A stretch of DNA of 64,000 nt from assembly GCF_007097145.1 (NCBI RefSeq), contig NZ_VJVZ01000010.1, positions 62,001 to 126,000 of the forward strand, read 5' to 3'. The first letter of the stretch is position 1, and each line of letters starts with the position of its first letter. Below the pieces are notes generated by a model. The model was given only the letters and a program-made list of their open reading frames with translations, did no database searches and was not told the DNA's origin. Below are positions 1-8,274 of the stretch, one piece after another. The position numbers and the translations under genes were made by a program. Source of the stretch: Flavobacterium zepuense (lineage in GTDB: Bacteria > Bacteroidota > Bacteroidia > Flavobacteriales > Flavobacteriaceae).

Positions 1-1495
1 TTATGTCATATACAACCCTGTTAACCCCTTTTACTTTGTTTATTATCTCGTTAGAAATCTTCATTAAGAACTCGTACGGTAAATGTACCCAGTCTGCCGT
101 CATACCGTCAGTACTTTCAACAGCCCTAAGTGCCACTACTTTTTCATACGTGCGCTCATCGCCCATTACACCCACACTGTTTACAGGCAATAAAATTGCA
201 CCTGCCTGCCAAACTTTGTCGTAAAGGCCATGATCTTTAAGCCCCTGGATAAACACGTGGTCTACCTCCTGCAATATACGAACTTTTTCCGGAGTAATAT
301 CACCTAATATCCTGATAGACAATCCCGGGCCCGGGAACGGGTGGCGGCCTAAAAGTTCTGGGTCTATACCCAGTGTAGCACCTACCCTGCGCACCTCATC
401 TTTAAACAGCATGCGCAATGGCTCTACCACCTGAAGCTTCATAAAATCAGGCAATCCGCCCACGTTGTGATGCGATTTTATGGTAGCCGACGGACCTTTT
501 ACAGAAACCGACTCAATAACATCGGGGTAAATGGTACCCTGTGCCAGCCATTTAACATCTTCTAACTGGTGTGCCTCGTCATCAAAAACCTCGATGAATA
601 CGCGGCCTATGGTTTTACGCTTGGTTTCAGGATCTGATATCCCTTCAAGCTGAGACAGGAAACGGTCGGCTGCATCTACACCCTTCACGTTAAGCCCCAT
701 ATCTTTATACTGGTGCAATACGCTTTCAAACTCGTCTTTGCGTAGCAATCCGTTGTTTACAAATATACAGTACAGGTTTTTGCCAATGGCCTTGTTTAAA
801 AGCACGGCAGCCACGGTGGAGTCTACCCCGCCCGACAGGCCAAGTACTACCTTATCATTCTGAATTTTAGTTTTAAGCTCGGCTACGATATCCTCTACGA
901 AAGAGTTAGGCGTAAAGCTTTGCGGAACTTCGGCAATTTTTACCAAAAAGTTTTCCAGCATTTGCTTGCCATCGGTACTGTGGTATACCTCAGGATGGTA
1001 CTGAATAGCATATGTAGTTTCGCCCTCTATTTTATAAGCGGCATTTTCTACATCTTTAGTGCTTGCAAGCACTACGCCGTTTGTAGGCAGTTTTTTAATG
1101 GTATCGCTGTGGCTCATCCAAACCTGGCTGTTAGCGCTAACGCCTTCCAGGAACGGTTCGCCCTCTTTAATATACGACAGGTTTGCACGGCCGTATTCGC
1201 GAATGTTGCTTGGTGCAACCTCTCCCCCATCAAAATGGGCAAGGTACTGCGCACCGTAGCACACGGCAAGCAAAGGCAGTTTACCGCGAATTTCGGCAAG
1301 GTCAGGATGAGGAGCATCGTCGGCCCTTACAGAGAATGGGCTGCCCGAAAGTATTACGGCTTTGTATGATGATAAATCGGTAGGTGGGTTGTTGTAAGGA
1401 AAAATTTCGCAGAAGATATTTAACTCGCGAACCCTACGCGCAATAAGCTGTGTATATTGCGACCCGAAGTCTAAAATTAGTACATTGTGTTGCAT
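1..1495 (-). CDS. guaA: GMP synthase (glutamine-hydrolysing), 3' end cut by the window
   Basis: Converts XMP to GMP using glutamine and ATP, the last step of guanine nucleotide synthesis; cytoplasmic. I translated the minus strand from the ATG at 1495-1493 ([17 protein letters not shown]); the frame stays open to the left edge. An N-terminal class I glutamine amidotransferase domain shows the nucleophile loop AVCYGAQ and the YHPE catalytic motif. The ATP-pyrophosphatase domain follows with the P-loop [11 protein letters not shown], and the dimerisation domain ends in NRVVYDI at the edge. About 498 codons are present, and the family is about 510 long, so only some ten residues are missing. A TANNTTTG promoter box lies three bases upstream of the start codon. 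Identification is certain from the motifs and order of domains. Confidence 0.97.
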   Translation of the reverse strand, partial: MQHNVLILDFGSQYTQLIARRVRELNIFCEIFPYNNPPTDLSSYKAVILSGSPFSVRADDAPHPDLAEIRGKLPLLAVCYGAQYLAHFDGGEVAPSNIREYGRANLSYIKEGEPFLEGVSANSQVWMSHSDTIKKLPTNGVVLASTKDVENAAYKIEGETTYAIQYHPEVYHSTDGKQMLENFLVKIAEVPQSFTPNSFVEDIVAELKTKIQNDKVVLGLSGGVDSTVAAVLLNKAIGKNLYCIFVNNGLLRKDEFESVLHQYKDMGLNVKGVDAADRFLSQLEGISDPETKRKTIGRVFIEVFDDEAHQLEDVKWLAQGTIYPDVIESVSVKGPSATIKSHHNVGGLPDFMKLQVVEPLRMLFKDEVRRVGATLGIDPELLGRHPFPGPGLSIRILGDITPEKVRILQEVDHVFIQGLKDHGLYDKVWQAGAILLPVNSVGVMGDERTYEKVVALRAVESTDGMTADWVHLPYEFLMKISNEIINKVKGVNRVVYDI

Positions 1496-1498
1496 GCG

Positions 1499-1506
1499 CA
1501 AAAGTA
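1499..1506 (-). promoter_or_regulatory. Putative -7 box of guaA
   Basis: On the minus strand TACTTTTG fits the Bacteroidota consensus TANNTTTG. It ends only three bases before the guaA ATG, so transcription would begin at or just inside the start codon, implying a leaderless or nearly leaderless message. No clear TTG at the -33 position is seen. Confidence 0.45.
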
Positions 1507-1660
1507 ATTATAAAATTGGAAAATGAAAATAGCATTATTGGATTTTTATGAGAGATTTTTAGATGACTGCATTCGCAGATTTTTAGGCAATAAATTTTGT
1601 AAAATCATCGTATTTAGTAAATTAAAAACTACATTTAATTATCCAGTACCATTCAACCCA

Positions 1661-2344
1661 ATGAAAAAACAATTATCACTATTATTATTACTATTTGTAA
1701 TTGTAGCTAATTCGCAATCAAGAGAGTTTGCAAAACCCGATTATAAGCTCATTGAGAAAAGTACAAAAGATAAAAAATCACCTTTATACTTTAATACGTT
1801 ATTTGACAGATATATTAAGGCAGATACAACCATGACAATGGAAGAGAAAAGATATCTCTACTACGGTTACTCTTTTACTGATGCTTACTCGCCCTATGGC
1901 GGTAATTCTGATTATAATAAGGATTTAAATAATCTTCTAAACAGGGATAAACTTGATAAAAAAGAAATGGAGAAAATAATAACGCTCACTTCAAAAATAC
2001 TTAAAGATTATCCTTTTAACATACGAGTGAAAGAATATCGCATTCATTTTTTTGGAGAACTGGGCAGAATAGAGGAAGCCGTAAAGGAAACCCGACAGAC
2101 CGAAATGATTATAGAGGCAATTCTTAGCACAGGTGACGGCAGGACAATTGATACCAGCTTTTATGTTATAAATGTTGGTAATGAATACGAACTGATAAAT
2201 ATATTAGGGTTTAAATATGGAGGTGAGCAGTCGTTAGTTGATTTTCAGCATGACTATTTAAAACTTGCCGATAACGAATATGAACTTGAAGGCTTCTATT
2301 TTGAAATGAGTCGTAGCATGGAATCATTAAATGAAAAAAAATAA
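1661..2344 (+). CDS. DUF4919-type secreted protein
   Basis: 227 residues from the ATG at 1661 (MKKQLSLLLLLFVIVANSQS), which gives a clean signal peptide; the frame is open further upstream to 1523, but that extension would bury the signal peptide, so I reject it. After the signal peptide comes KPDYKLIEKSTKDKKSPLYF, matching the opening of the protein encoded at 9398-10090. The two share the pattern KPDY-LIEK, KD-SPLY-N, RY-AD and LYYG. Both resemble the DUF4919 family, whose function is unknown. Probably periplasmic. It stands alone, downstream of and divergent from guaA. The family call is from memory of the pattern; the paralogy is visible in the sequence. Confidence 0.75.
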   Translation: MKKQLSLLLLLFVIVANSQSREFAKPDYKLIEKSTKDKKSPLYFNTLFDRYIKADTTMTMEEKRYLYYGYSFTDAYSPYGGNSDYNKDLNNLLNRDKLDKKEMEKIITLTSKILKDYPFNIRVKEYRIHFFGELGRIEEAVKETRQTEMIIEAILSTGDGRTIDTSFYVINVGNEYELINILGFKYGGEQSLVDFQHDYLKLADNEYELEGFYFEMSRSMESLNEKK

Positions 2345-2485
2345 CGTAAAATTCACAAAAAAATCAGGTTTCGATGCCACTCCATAATACACCTCAAAAT
2401 ATGTAAGGAACGCCCAAAATAATGAAACGAAACGGCTGCGCAAATGTGTGGCCGTTTTTGTTTTGTGTGTACCTTTAAAACAAAA

Positions 2486-3277
2486 ATGACGACATTTGAA
2501 AATCAATTATGGAAGGGTATAGAGGAGTTTACCTTTGATGATCCCGGTACCCAATTAACCTTTGCCGCAAGGCTTGCCTGCGAAAACGGGTGGAACGCCA
2601 ACTACACGCAACGCGTAATTGCCGAATACAAAAGGTTTATTTACCTGTGCTGTATTTCGCCTACCGGTGTAACACCATCTGACCCGGTAGACCAGGCCTG
2701 GCACCTGCACTTAACCTACACCAAATCGTACTGGAACAACCTGTGCCGCGGCACAATGGGGCAGGAAATTCACCACAACCCTACCAAAGGCGGCAGTGAA
2801 GAACGGCAAAAATTCAGCACCTACTATAAAGGCCTGCACGAATTGTATCTTGAAAACTTTGGCACACCTCCCCCACCCGACATCTGGCACGACAGCATAA
2901 CCCGGTTTTCGGATATCGACTTCCAGCGGGTTAATCTTCAGCGGTACTGGCTCATCAAAAAGCCATCGGCAAAAATAAGGTCGGTTGCCTTTGAGCTTAT
3001 CATGATAGCCGTAGCAATGCTCTGTATACAATCGTCCGGTAAAGACTTTATAATAGTGTTCATTGTTATGATGATCGCCTCGGCACTTAGCAAGTTTAAC
3101 GATAAGGGAAACGGCAACAAAAGAGGCGGAGGCACTAACGGTTCTGAGGGGATGTCTTCCTGCACATCGGGGTGCAGCGATAGCGGTTGCTCATCGCACG
3201 GCGACAGCGGTTGCAGCAGTAGTGGTTGCAGCAGCGGATGCAGTGGTTGCGGCGGAGGCTGCGGGGGTGGAGATTAG
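2486..3277 (+). CDS. GRDP-like protein with membrane helices and Cys/Gly/Ser-rich tail
   Basis: 263 residues from the ATG at 2486 (MTTFENQLWKGIEEF), preferred over an upstream in-frame ATG at 2444 because the first 14 residues look like non-coding leader. Residues 1-145 form a soluble domain with CENGW, VDQAWHLHLTYTK and NFGT; the VD-WH-H motif recalls glycine-rich-domain-containing proteins (GRDP/DUF1399). Two hydrophobic helices (about 182-215) follow. Then comes a tail of about 45 residues built almost wholly of Cys, Gly and Ser (CSGCGGGCGGGD at the end). Such CG-rich tails are known on Bacteroidota inner-membrane proteins of the TIGR04222 type; that family is not claimed here. Function unknown. 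Confidence 0.7.
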   Translation: MTTFENQLWKGIEEFTFDDPGTQLTFAARLACENGWNANYTQRVIAEYKRFIYLCCISPTGVTPSDPVDQAWHLHLTYTKSYWNNLCRGTMGQEIHHNPTKGGSEERQKFSTYYKGLHELYLENFGTPPPPDIWHDSITRFSDIDFQRVNLQRYWLIKKPSAKIRSVAFELIMIAVAMLCIQSSGKDFIIVFIVMMIASALSKFNDKGNGNKRGGGTNGSEGMSSCTSGCSDSGCSSHGDSGCSSSGCSSGCSGCGGGCGGGD

Positions 3278-3387
3278 AAACAGAAATATCTGTAAAATAA
3301 AAAGTCCACACACCGGTAAGGATGTATGAACTTTAAATTATGTGTAGTTTAGAACAGGTTGCCTGTCTTAAGCTATTTTTTTTGCCG

Positions 3388-3513
3388 TTACATTCGGTCA
3401 CAGTAGCCCAAAAGGTAATAAATTACTGCAAATGCTATAATGGTGCCTATACAGCCCCCACCCAGTTTTTTAGCGCCCCATCCTGCAATTAGTGCTCGTA
3501 TTAGTTTGTTCAT
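3388..3513 (-). CDS. 41-residue small membrane protein
   Basis: Reading the minus strand from the ATG at 3513 gives MNKLIRALIAGWGAKKLGGG, then CIGTIIAFAVIYYLLGYCDR, Met and a stop. A basic, glycine-rich start is followed by one transmembrane helix. I recall similar small proteins in Flavobacterium genomes but no name. It fills the gap between the GRDP-like gene and the T9SS gene. Its composition (coherent amphipathic and hydrophobic halves, Gly-Gly-Gly-Cys turn) supports a real gene, although it is very short. No function can be assigned. Confidence 0.55.
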   Translation of the reverse strand: MNKLIRALIAGWGAKKLGGGCIGTIIAFAVIYYLLGYCDRM

Positions 3514-3733
3514 GGTTTTGGTGTTTTATGTTCTTCAATAAAATTAATAAGTATAATTACATATAAATAATCATTTAACGTATCACTAAGATTATCTATA
3601 TCATTTTCAATAATATTCCCTATTTAAATAATACGTATTTACGGTTTAGCTAAGTTTTTAAAATTTTGCTAAATTGCCGGTAACACCGCAGATGTTTCGG
3701 TAACTTTAAGGTGCTGATACCCTGTACCCCACC

Positions 3734-4969
3734 ATGATTAAACATTACTACATACTATTATTGCTGTTGTGTACACAGGCTATCCTGGCGCAAACCTACG
3801 GCTGTACCGATCCGCTTTCTAACAACTACAACCCCAATGCTACCATAAACGATGGCAGCTGCACCTATCCTAATACATCCATTTCACCGGATGCTACCGT
3901 TACCCTGCCGCCGGAAATTATAGAAACATCAGGACTTATAAAATGGGGCGATAACCTTTACACCCACAACGATAACGGCGACACTAAACTGTATGCTTTA
4001 GACAGCCTGAGTGGTGCCGTATTGCAAACCCTTACCGTTACAGGCACCAACAACCAGGACTGGGAAGATATAAGCCAGGACAGCACCCACGTGTACATAG
4101 GCGATTTTGGTAACAACGTGAGCGGCAACCGCACTAACCTGAGCATTATAAGGGCCGATAAGGCAGGGCTACTTTCAAGCAACCCCGTTATAGAGACAAT
4201 TAACTTTAGCTATGCCAAGCAGACTAATTTTACATCTACAGCTAACAATGCTACCGACTTTGACTGCGAGGCTTTCGTGGTTACTAACGATAGTATTTAC
4301 CTGTTTACAAAGCAATGGGTAAGCAAAAAAACGAGTGTTTATGTGCTGCCTAAAACTCCGGGAACGCATGTAGCGCTGCTAAAAACCACGTATAATGTGG
4401 GTGGGCTTATAACCGGGGCTACGTATTTAGAGGATAAAAAAACCCTTGTGCTTTGCGGCTACAGTACCCTTTTAAAACCATTCTTATATCTGCTGTACGA
4501 TTTTAACGGACACGAGTTTTTTAGCGGTAACAAACGCAAAATTGGGTTTTCGCAAAATTTCCATCAGGTAGAGGGCATTGCAGCAAGCACGGGCAATAAC
4601 TATTACCTTACTAACGAGCATTTTGTACAGTCGCCTTTTATAAACACCGCGCAAAAGCTGCACAGGGTTAATCTGTCAGCATTTTTAGATAATTATCTGG
4701 AAAATATGCCGTTGTTTACGGCACAAAACAACATACGTGATAAAATCAGAGTGTACCCCAACCCCGCCGGCGATATTATTTACATTGAAATTGATCCCAG
4801 CCTTATCGGTCTTAAGTATACTTTTTTTGATATGACGGGTAAAGATGTACTTAACGGATCGTTACCCAAGATAGTCAACAAAATAAATGTGAGTAAGCTA
4901 ACTGCCGGGTTATACAGCATCATGTTGGATAATTATCCTGATTATAGCTATAGATTGGTGAAAAAGTAG
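3734..4969 (+). CDS. T9SS type A sorting-domain protein, propeller-like
   Basis: 411 residues with a signal peptide (MIKHYYILLLLLCTQAILAQ). A short calcium-binding-like module of the GCTDPLSNNYNPNATI type follows (residues about 23-45), common at the N-terminus of Flavobacteriia surface proteins. Residues 60-330 hold repeated strands with D and N turns (GDFGNNVSGNRT, NEHF) suggesting a beta-propeller; no enzyme motif seen. The last 75 residues are a type A sorting domain (VYPNPAGDIIYIE, then FFDMTGKD, LTAGLYSIML, YRLVKK). Family knowledge says this domain takes the protein through the T9SS and is removed at the cell surface. Substrate or ligand unknown. No operon partner. Confidence 0.85.
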   Translation: MIKHYYILLLLLCTQAILAQTYGCTDPLSNNYNPNATINDGSCTYPNTSISPDATVTLPPEIIETSGLIKWGDNLYTHNDNGDTKLYALDSLSGAVLQTLTVTGTNNQDWEDISQDSTHVYIGDFGNNVSGNRTNLSIIRADKAGLLSSNPVIETINFSYAKQTNFTSTANNATDFDCEAFVVTNDSIYLFTKQWVSKKTSVYVLPKTPGTHVALLKTTYNVGGLITGATYLEDKKTLVLCGYSTLLKPFLYLLYDFNGHEFFSGNKRKIGFSQNFHQVEGIAASTGNNYYLTNEHFVQSPFINTAQKLHRVNLSAFLDNYLENMPLFTAQNNIRDKIRVYPNPAGDIIYIEIDPSLIGLKYTFFDMTGKDVLNGSLPKIVNKINVSKLTAGLYSIMLDNYPDYSYRLVKK

Positions 4970-5022
4970 ATTTTTAGATATTGGATTATTAGACGTATGA
5001 GTAAGCTGATTTGAGTGAAGCT

Positions 5023-5151
5023 AAGGCCTTAAACTTTGTTGCGCAAGCAAATTAAAGGATGAGGCGTTAAGAACGATTTGCTGTTTGAGCGCAGCGAGTT
5101 CAAATCGTTTAGCCGAGAACTTTAATTTGTAGCAAAAGAAGTTAGCGCCTT
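5023..5151. repeat. Long imperfect palindromic intergenic element
   Basis: Nested inverted repeats: CAAATTAAAG (5048-5057) pairs exactly with CTTTAATTTG (5120-5129), AACGATTTG (5072-5080) pairs exactly with CAAATCGTT (5101-5109), and AAGGC (5023-5027) pairs with GCCTT (5147-5151). The loop holds GAGCGCAGCGAG. It lies between the T9SS gene and the DUF2071 gene and contains no open frame. It looks like a dispersed palindromic repeat unit or a structured RNA; I cannot tell which from one copy. Confidence 0.6.
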
Positions 5152-5160
5152 GAACTTTTG

Positions 5161-5186
5161 GTTCTTTTGTTTCAAGACAAAAGAAC
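5161..5186. repeat. Perfect 10-bp inverted repeat before the DUF2071 gene
   Basis: GTTCTTTTGT (5161-5170) and ACAAAAGAAC (5177-5186) are exact complements around a six-base loop, TTCAAG. No T-run follows, so it is not an ordinary intrinsic terminator. It abuts the long palindrome at 5023-5151 and ends 22 bases before the chosen DUF2071 start. Confidence 0.6.
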
Positions 5187-5208
5187 AATAAATAGTAATG
5201 AACAAATT

Positions 5209-5949
5209 ATGGAACCAGCTCCTATAAAAAAACGCATTTTCCTTGATGCCCAGTGGCGCAAACTCGTTATGGCGAATTATGCCGTTGACCCGGAAATTTT
5301 GAAAAAGTACCTTCCGTTTGAAACGGAGCTGGACTTATGGAATGATACCTGCTATGTTAGCCTCGTGGGGTTTATGTTTGTCGACACTAAAGTATTGCGG
5401 ATGAAGATTCCGTTTCATATTAATTTTGAGGAGATAAACCTGCGCTTTTACGTTAAGTACAAACATACCGATGGTTACAAACGCGGCGTGGTGTTCATAA
5501 AGGAAATCGTTCCGCGCCCGGCGCTTACAATGGTGGCCAACCTGCTGTACCGCGAAAATTATGAAACGATGCCTACCCGCCATTCCTGGATTGAAGAAGG
5601 CGACACCCTTACGGTAGAATACGGCTGGAAAAAAGGCCGCTGGCATACCTTTAAGGCTGTAGCCGATAAAACTGCCGTGGATATTAAGCCTGATAGCGAG
5701 GAAGAGTTTATTACTGAACACTTTTGGGGTTACACCAAGATAAACAACAGCATGACATCAGAATATGAGGTGGCGCATCCACGTTGGCAAATTTATCCGA
5801 TTAAAGAGTATGAGATAGATGTTGACTTTGCAACTGTGTACGGACAGGATTTTGCTTTTTTGCAGGATTTAAAACCGGTATCGGTTTACCTCGCAAAAGG
5901 ATCGGAGATATTGGTAAAGCAGGGAAGCAAGATTAAAGTGAAGAAGTAG
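5209..5949 (+). CDS. DUF2071 (YqjF-like) family protein
   Basis: 246 residues from the ATG at 5209 (MEPAPIKKRIFLDAQWRKLV). The in-frame start at 5158 is rejected because its leader is the inverted repeat at 5161-5186. The sequence shows the DUF2071 pattern: AQWRKLVMANYAVDPEILKK near the start, then a GFMF strand, INLRFYVKYK, RRGVVF-like KRGVVFIKEIVPR, and LLYRENYE. Length matches the family (about 240). Biochemical role unknown; members are soluble cytoplasmic proteins. Stands alone on the plus strand. Confidence 0.8.
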   Translation: MEPAPIKKRIFLDAQWRKLVMANYAVDPEILKKYLPFETELDLWNDTCYVSLVGFMFVDTKVLRMKIPFHINFEEINLRFYVKYKHTDGYKRGVVFIKEIVPRPALTMVANLLYRENYETMPTRHSWIEEGDTLTVEYGWKKGRWHTFKAVADKTAVDIKPDSEEEFITEHFWGYTKINNSMTSEYEVAHPRWQIYPIKEYEIDVDFATVYGQDFAFLQDLKPVSVYLAKGSEILVKQGSKIKVKK

Positions 5950-6016
5950 ATAGCCGGATGGTTAGATTTGGTAGACGATAGATGATTAATAGCTTCTGCA
6001 ATTATCATAATTAAGC

Positions 6017-6024
6017 TACCTTTG
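6017..6024 (+). promoter_or_regulatory. Putative -7 box of the gene at 6050
   Basis: TACCTTTG matches TANNTTTG and lies 25 bases before the ATG at 6050. The -33 element is weak. Confidence 0.4.
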
Positions 6025-6049
6025 TAGCGATAAAACTTATAATTAAAGT

Positions 6050-6481
6050 ATGAAAATAAACTTAAAATCAGGGATAGACAAGCTGGTGTTTGGTATGAAA
6101 GAGAAGGATGTTACAGCAATTTACGGTAAACCTGCACGCTCTTTTAAAGATGATGAGGACAATACCATTTACCTTTATGATAAAGAGAAATTAAGGCTTA
6201 CTTTTTACCAGGACGAAGACTTTAAACTGGGGTACATTATTGCTACCAACCCTGAATTGGAACTGTTCTCTAAAAAAGTAATCGGGCAAAAATGGAACGA
6301 ATATAAAGACAGCCTTAAGGATACTGCCATTGCTACTTTTGAAACCGAAAACTTTGACAGCGAAGACCACTTTTTTAATGAGGCCAACTGGATTATTTTC
6401 CGTGTGGAATTTAATGAAGTTATCCGTGTAGAGCTTGGTGCTGCCATAAACGATAAGGATGAATTTGTGTGGAAATTCTAA
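6050..6481 (+). CDS. Hypothetical soluble protein, 143 residues
   Basis: MKINLKSGIDKLVFGMKEKD onward; no signal peptide or membrane helix, rich in charged residues. The N-terminal GIDKLVFGMKEKDVTAIYG followed by a short beta-rich stretch (TIYLYDKEKLRLTFYQDE) recalls small proteins that monitor a turn such as FGM...V...LG seen in bacterial immunity and SmpA-like folds, but the match is too weak for a name. Good coding bias, own promoter box at 6017 and a terminator after it (6529) support a real monocistronic gene. Confidence 0.7.
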   Translation: MKINLKSGIDKLVFGMKEKDVTAIYGKPARSFKDDEDNTIYLYDKEKLRLTFYQDEDFKLGYIIATNPELELFSKKVIGQKWNEYKDSLKDTAIATFETENFDSEDHFFNEANWIIFRVEFNEVIRVELGAAINDKDEFVWKF

Positions 6482-6485
6482 ACTT

Positions 6486-6512
6486 GTTTCAGGTTTAAAG
6501 TTTCAGGTTTAA
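6486..6512. repeat. GTTTCAGGTTTAAA-type short repeat
   Basis: GTTTCAGGTTTAA followed by AGTTTCAGGTTTAA: two tandem units, also present near 55990-56020 and, inverted, at 56066-56090. Lies just after the stop of the preceding gene. Confidence 0.6.
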
Positions 6513-6528
6513 CCAGTTCGATATAAAT

Positions 6529-6565
6529 AAAAAGGGATTCCAAATAGTTTTGGAATCCCTTTTTT
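6529..6565. terminator. Bidirectional terminator between convergent genes
   Basis: AAAAGGGATTCCAAA pairs with TTTGGAATCCCTTTT around a short loop, with A-run before and T-run after. It can end both the plus-strand gene (stop 6481) and the minus-strand PPIase operon (stop 6584). Confidence 0.9.
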
Positions 6566-6583
6566 ATACTGTAAGCTTAAAGA

Positions 6584-7699
6584 CTATTTACAGCCCTCTA
6601 CAGCTTTCATTTCAAGTTCGAACACAAGGTTTGCATTACCCGGTATTTTACCCTGCGGTGCGCCTCTTTCGCCATAGCCTAAGTGCGATGGTATGAAAAG
6701 GATGGCTTTATCGCCCGGATTCATAAGGGCAAGGCCTTCTAAAAAGCCCGGTATCATGCCGCTTTTTGTACCTATTGTAAAAGGGATTGGCACATAAGCA
6801 CCTGCTGCATCTTTTTGCGGTATATAGTTGCCCATAGCCTTAGCTACATCGGCAATACTTGAGTCAAAAAGATAACCGTTATCAAGATATCCTGAATAAT
6901 TTACCATTACCTGGGCGCCATCAGCTGCTTTCCCGCAGTTGCCTTTGCTTAATATTTTGTATACAAGGCCACTTGCTGTTTTGGTTCCGCTTGCTTTAGT
7001 TAATTCAAAGTAAGCAACTTTATCAGTTTTAGCTTTAGCTAATGCTTCTTCTTTTTTCTTTTGATCGGCCGCAGCTTTTTCGTAGTATTCTTTGAATACT
7101 TTAGCGGCATCAAACTTTTTAGCTTCTTTACCTACGCGCACAATTTTAATGGTTTTAATATCGTCTCCCTGCTCTATAAGGTTTACAATATCCATACCCT
7201 GTACAACGTGGCCAAAAACAGTATGCCTGCCATCAAGGTGCGGTGTAGCTTTGTGGGTAATAAAAAACTGGCTGCCATTAGTAGTAGGGCCTGCATTAGC
7301 CATACTTAATATACCGCCGCCACTGTGCTTAAGATCGGTAAATTCATCGGCAAATTTATAGCCCGGACCGCCAGATCCGTCGCCTTTAGGGTCGCCGCCC
7401 TGTATCATAAAGTCTTTAATAACACGGTGCCATTTTAAGCCATTGTAAAAAGGCTTGCCCTTATATTCTGCGCTTACCATATCGTTTTTACCTTCGGCAA
7501 GGCTTACAAAGTTAGCCACTGTAAGCGGTGTTTTTATATATTCAAGCTGTGCCACAATTAAACCCTTGTTGGTTTCTATTTCGGCATACAGGCCATCTTC
7601 CAGCTTTACATTAGCCTCTGCCGATGGTGGCGTAGCTGTATTGTTGCAGGAAAAGAAAAAAGCTACTAAGCTTAAAAAAAGACTTGTCATTGGTTTCAT
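6584..7699 (-). CDS. Double-domain peptidyl-prolyl isomerase lipoprotein (cyclophilin + FKBP)
   Basis: 371 residues. A lipoprotein signal ends in FFFSC (Cys18), so the protein is probably anchored in the outer or inner membrane facing the periplasm. Residues about 38-195 form a cyclophilin domain ([38 protein letters not shown]). A charged linker rich in Lys and Ala follows. Residues about 235-370 form an FKBP domain ([39 protein letters not shown]). Both domains isomerise prolyl bonds during folding. Last gene of a tight minus-strand operon after gldI (10-base gap). Key residues of both active sites look intact. Start chosen at the first ATG, giving the longer N-region of the signal. Confidence 0.93.
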   Translation of the reverse strand: MKPMTSLFLSLVAFFFSCNNTATPPSAEANVKLEDGLYAEIETNKGLIVAQLEYIKTPLTVANFVSLAEGKNDMVSAEYKGKPFYNGLKWHRVIKDFMIQGGDPKGDGSGGPGYKFADEFTDLKHSGGGILSMANAGPTTNGSQFFITHKATPHLDGRHTVFGHVVQGMDIVNLIEQGDDIKTIKIVRVGKEAKKFDAAKVFKEYYEKAAADQKKKEEALAKAKTDKVAYFELTKASGTKTASGLVYKILSKGNCGKAADGAQVMVNYSGYLDNGYLFDSSIADVAKAMGNYIPQKDAAGAYVPIPFTIGTKSGMIPGFLEGLALMNPGDKAILFIPSHLGYGERGAPQGKIPGNANLVFELEMKAVEGCK

Positions 7700-7709
7700 T
7701 TATAATTAA

Positions 7710-8270
7710 TTAATTCTCTTTAACTTCACTTTCAGGCTTAATGTCATTAAGCGTTACGGTACATACCAGTGGCTGGTTTATACCAATTTTTTTGTTATCG
7801 CCATGATAGCCGTAGCCCATGTGCGACGGGAACAGGAACGTAACCTTCTCCCCCTTATTCATAAGCTTGATACCGTCGCGAAGGCCCATCATTATATTTT
7901 CCTTATCTACATAATAAACCTGGGGGCGTAACTCGGTTTCACTATAAATAATATTGCCTTTAATATCTTTTACATCATAATCAAAAAAGGCAACATCGCC
8001 ACGTTTGGGGCGAATGGTATCGGCAGTAACTTCGGTTTGGTAAAAGTACCAGTACCCTTTATCAGATGCTATATATTTTGTAGCGGGATTGCTCTTTATA
8101 ATAGAATCTATCTGCGACTCCTCGTTAGCAATAAGCTTTTTATTTCGCTTAATACTCTCTTTCATAAACGTACCCGAACTGTGCGATATTGGCCTGCGTG
8201 CCTGTGGCTTAGAGCAGCTTGCAATAAGCGCGGCTATAAGCAAAAACGGCACTATTATACTCTTCTTCAT
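7710..8270 (-). CDS. gldI: Gliding motility-associated FKBP-type isomerase lipoprotein GldI
   Basis: 186 residues from ATG 8270 (MKKSIIVPFLLIAALIASCS, Cys19 lipidated). An upstream in-frame ATG at 8282 would overlap the preceding stop by eight bases; the later start leaves a four-base gap and a normal signal peptide. The C-terminal FKBP domain shows RPKRGDVAFFDYDVKD, YYVDKENIMMGLRDGIKLM and LFPSHMGYGYHGD. In Flavobacterium johnsoniae GldI is needed for gliding and lies with the T9SS/gliding set; it is thought to fold gliding proteins in the periplasm. Middle gene of the nrnA-gldI-PPIase operon. Confidence 0.92.
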   Translation of the reverse strand: MKKSIIVPFLLIAALIASCSKPQARRPISHSSGTFMKESIKRNKKLIANEESQIDSIIKSNPATKYIASDKGYWYFYQTEVTADTIRPKRGDVAFFDYDVKDIKGNIIYSETELRPQVYYVDKENIMMGLRDGIKLMNKGEKVTFLFPSHMGYGYHGDNKKIGINQPLVCTVTLNDIKPESEVKEN

Positions 8271-8274
8271 GTTA

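Noticed and set aside
3..224. Plus-strand open frame at the left edge
   Set aside because: Shadow of guaA on the opposite strand, whose motifs are certain.
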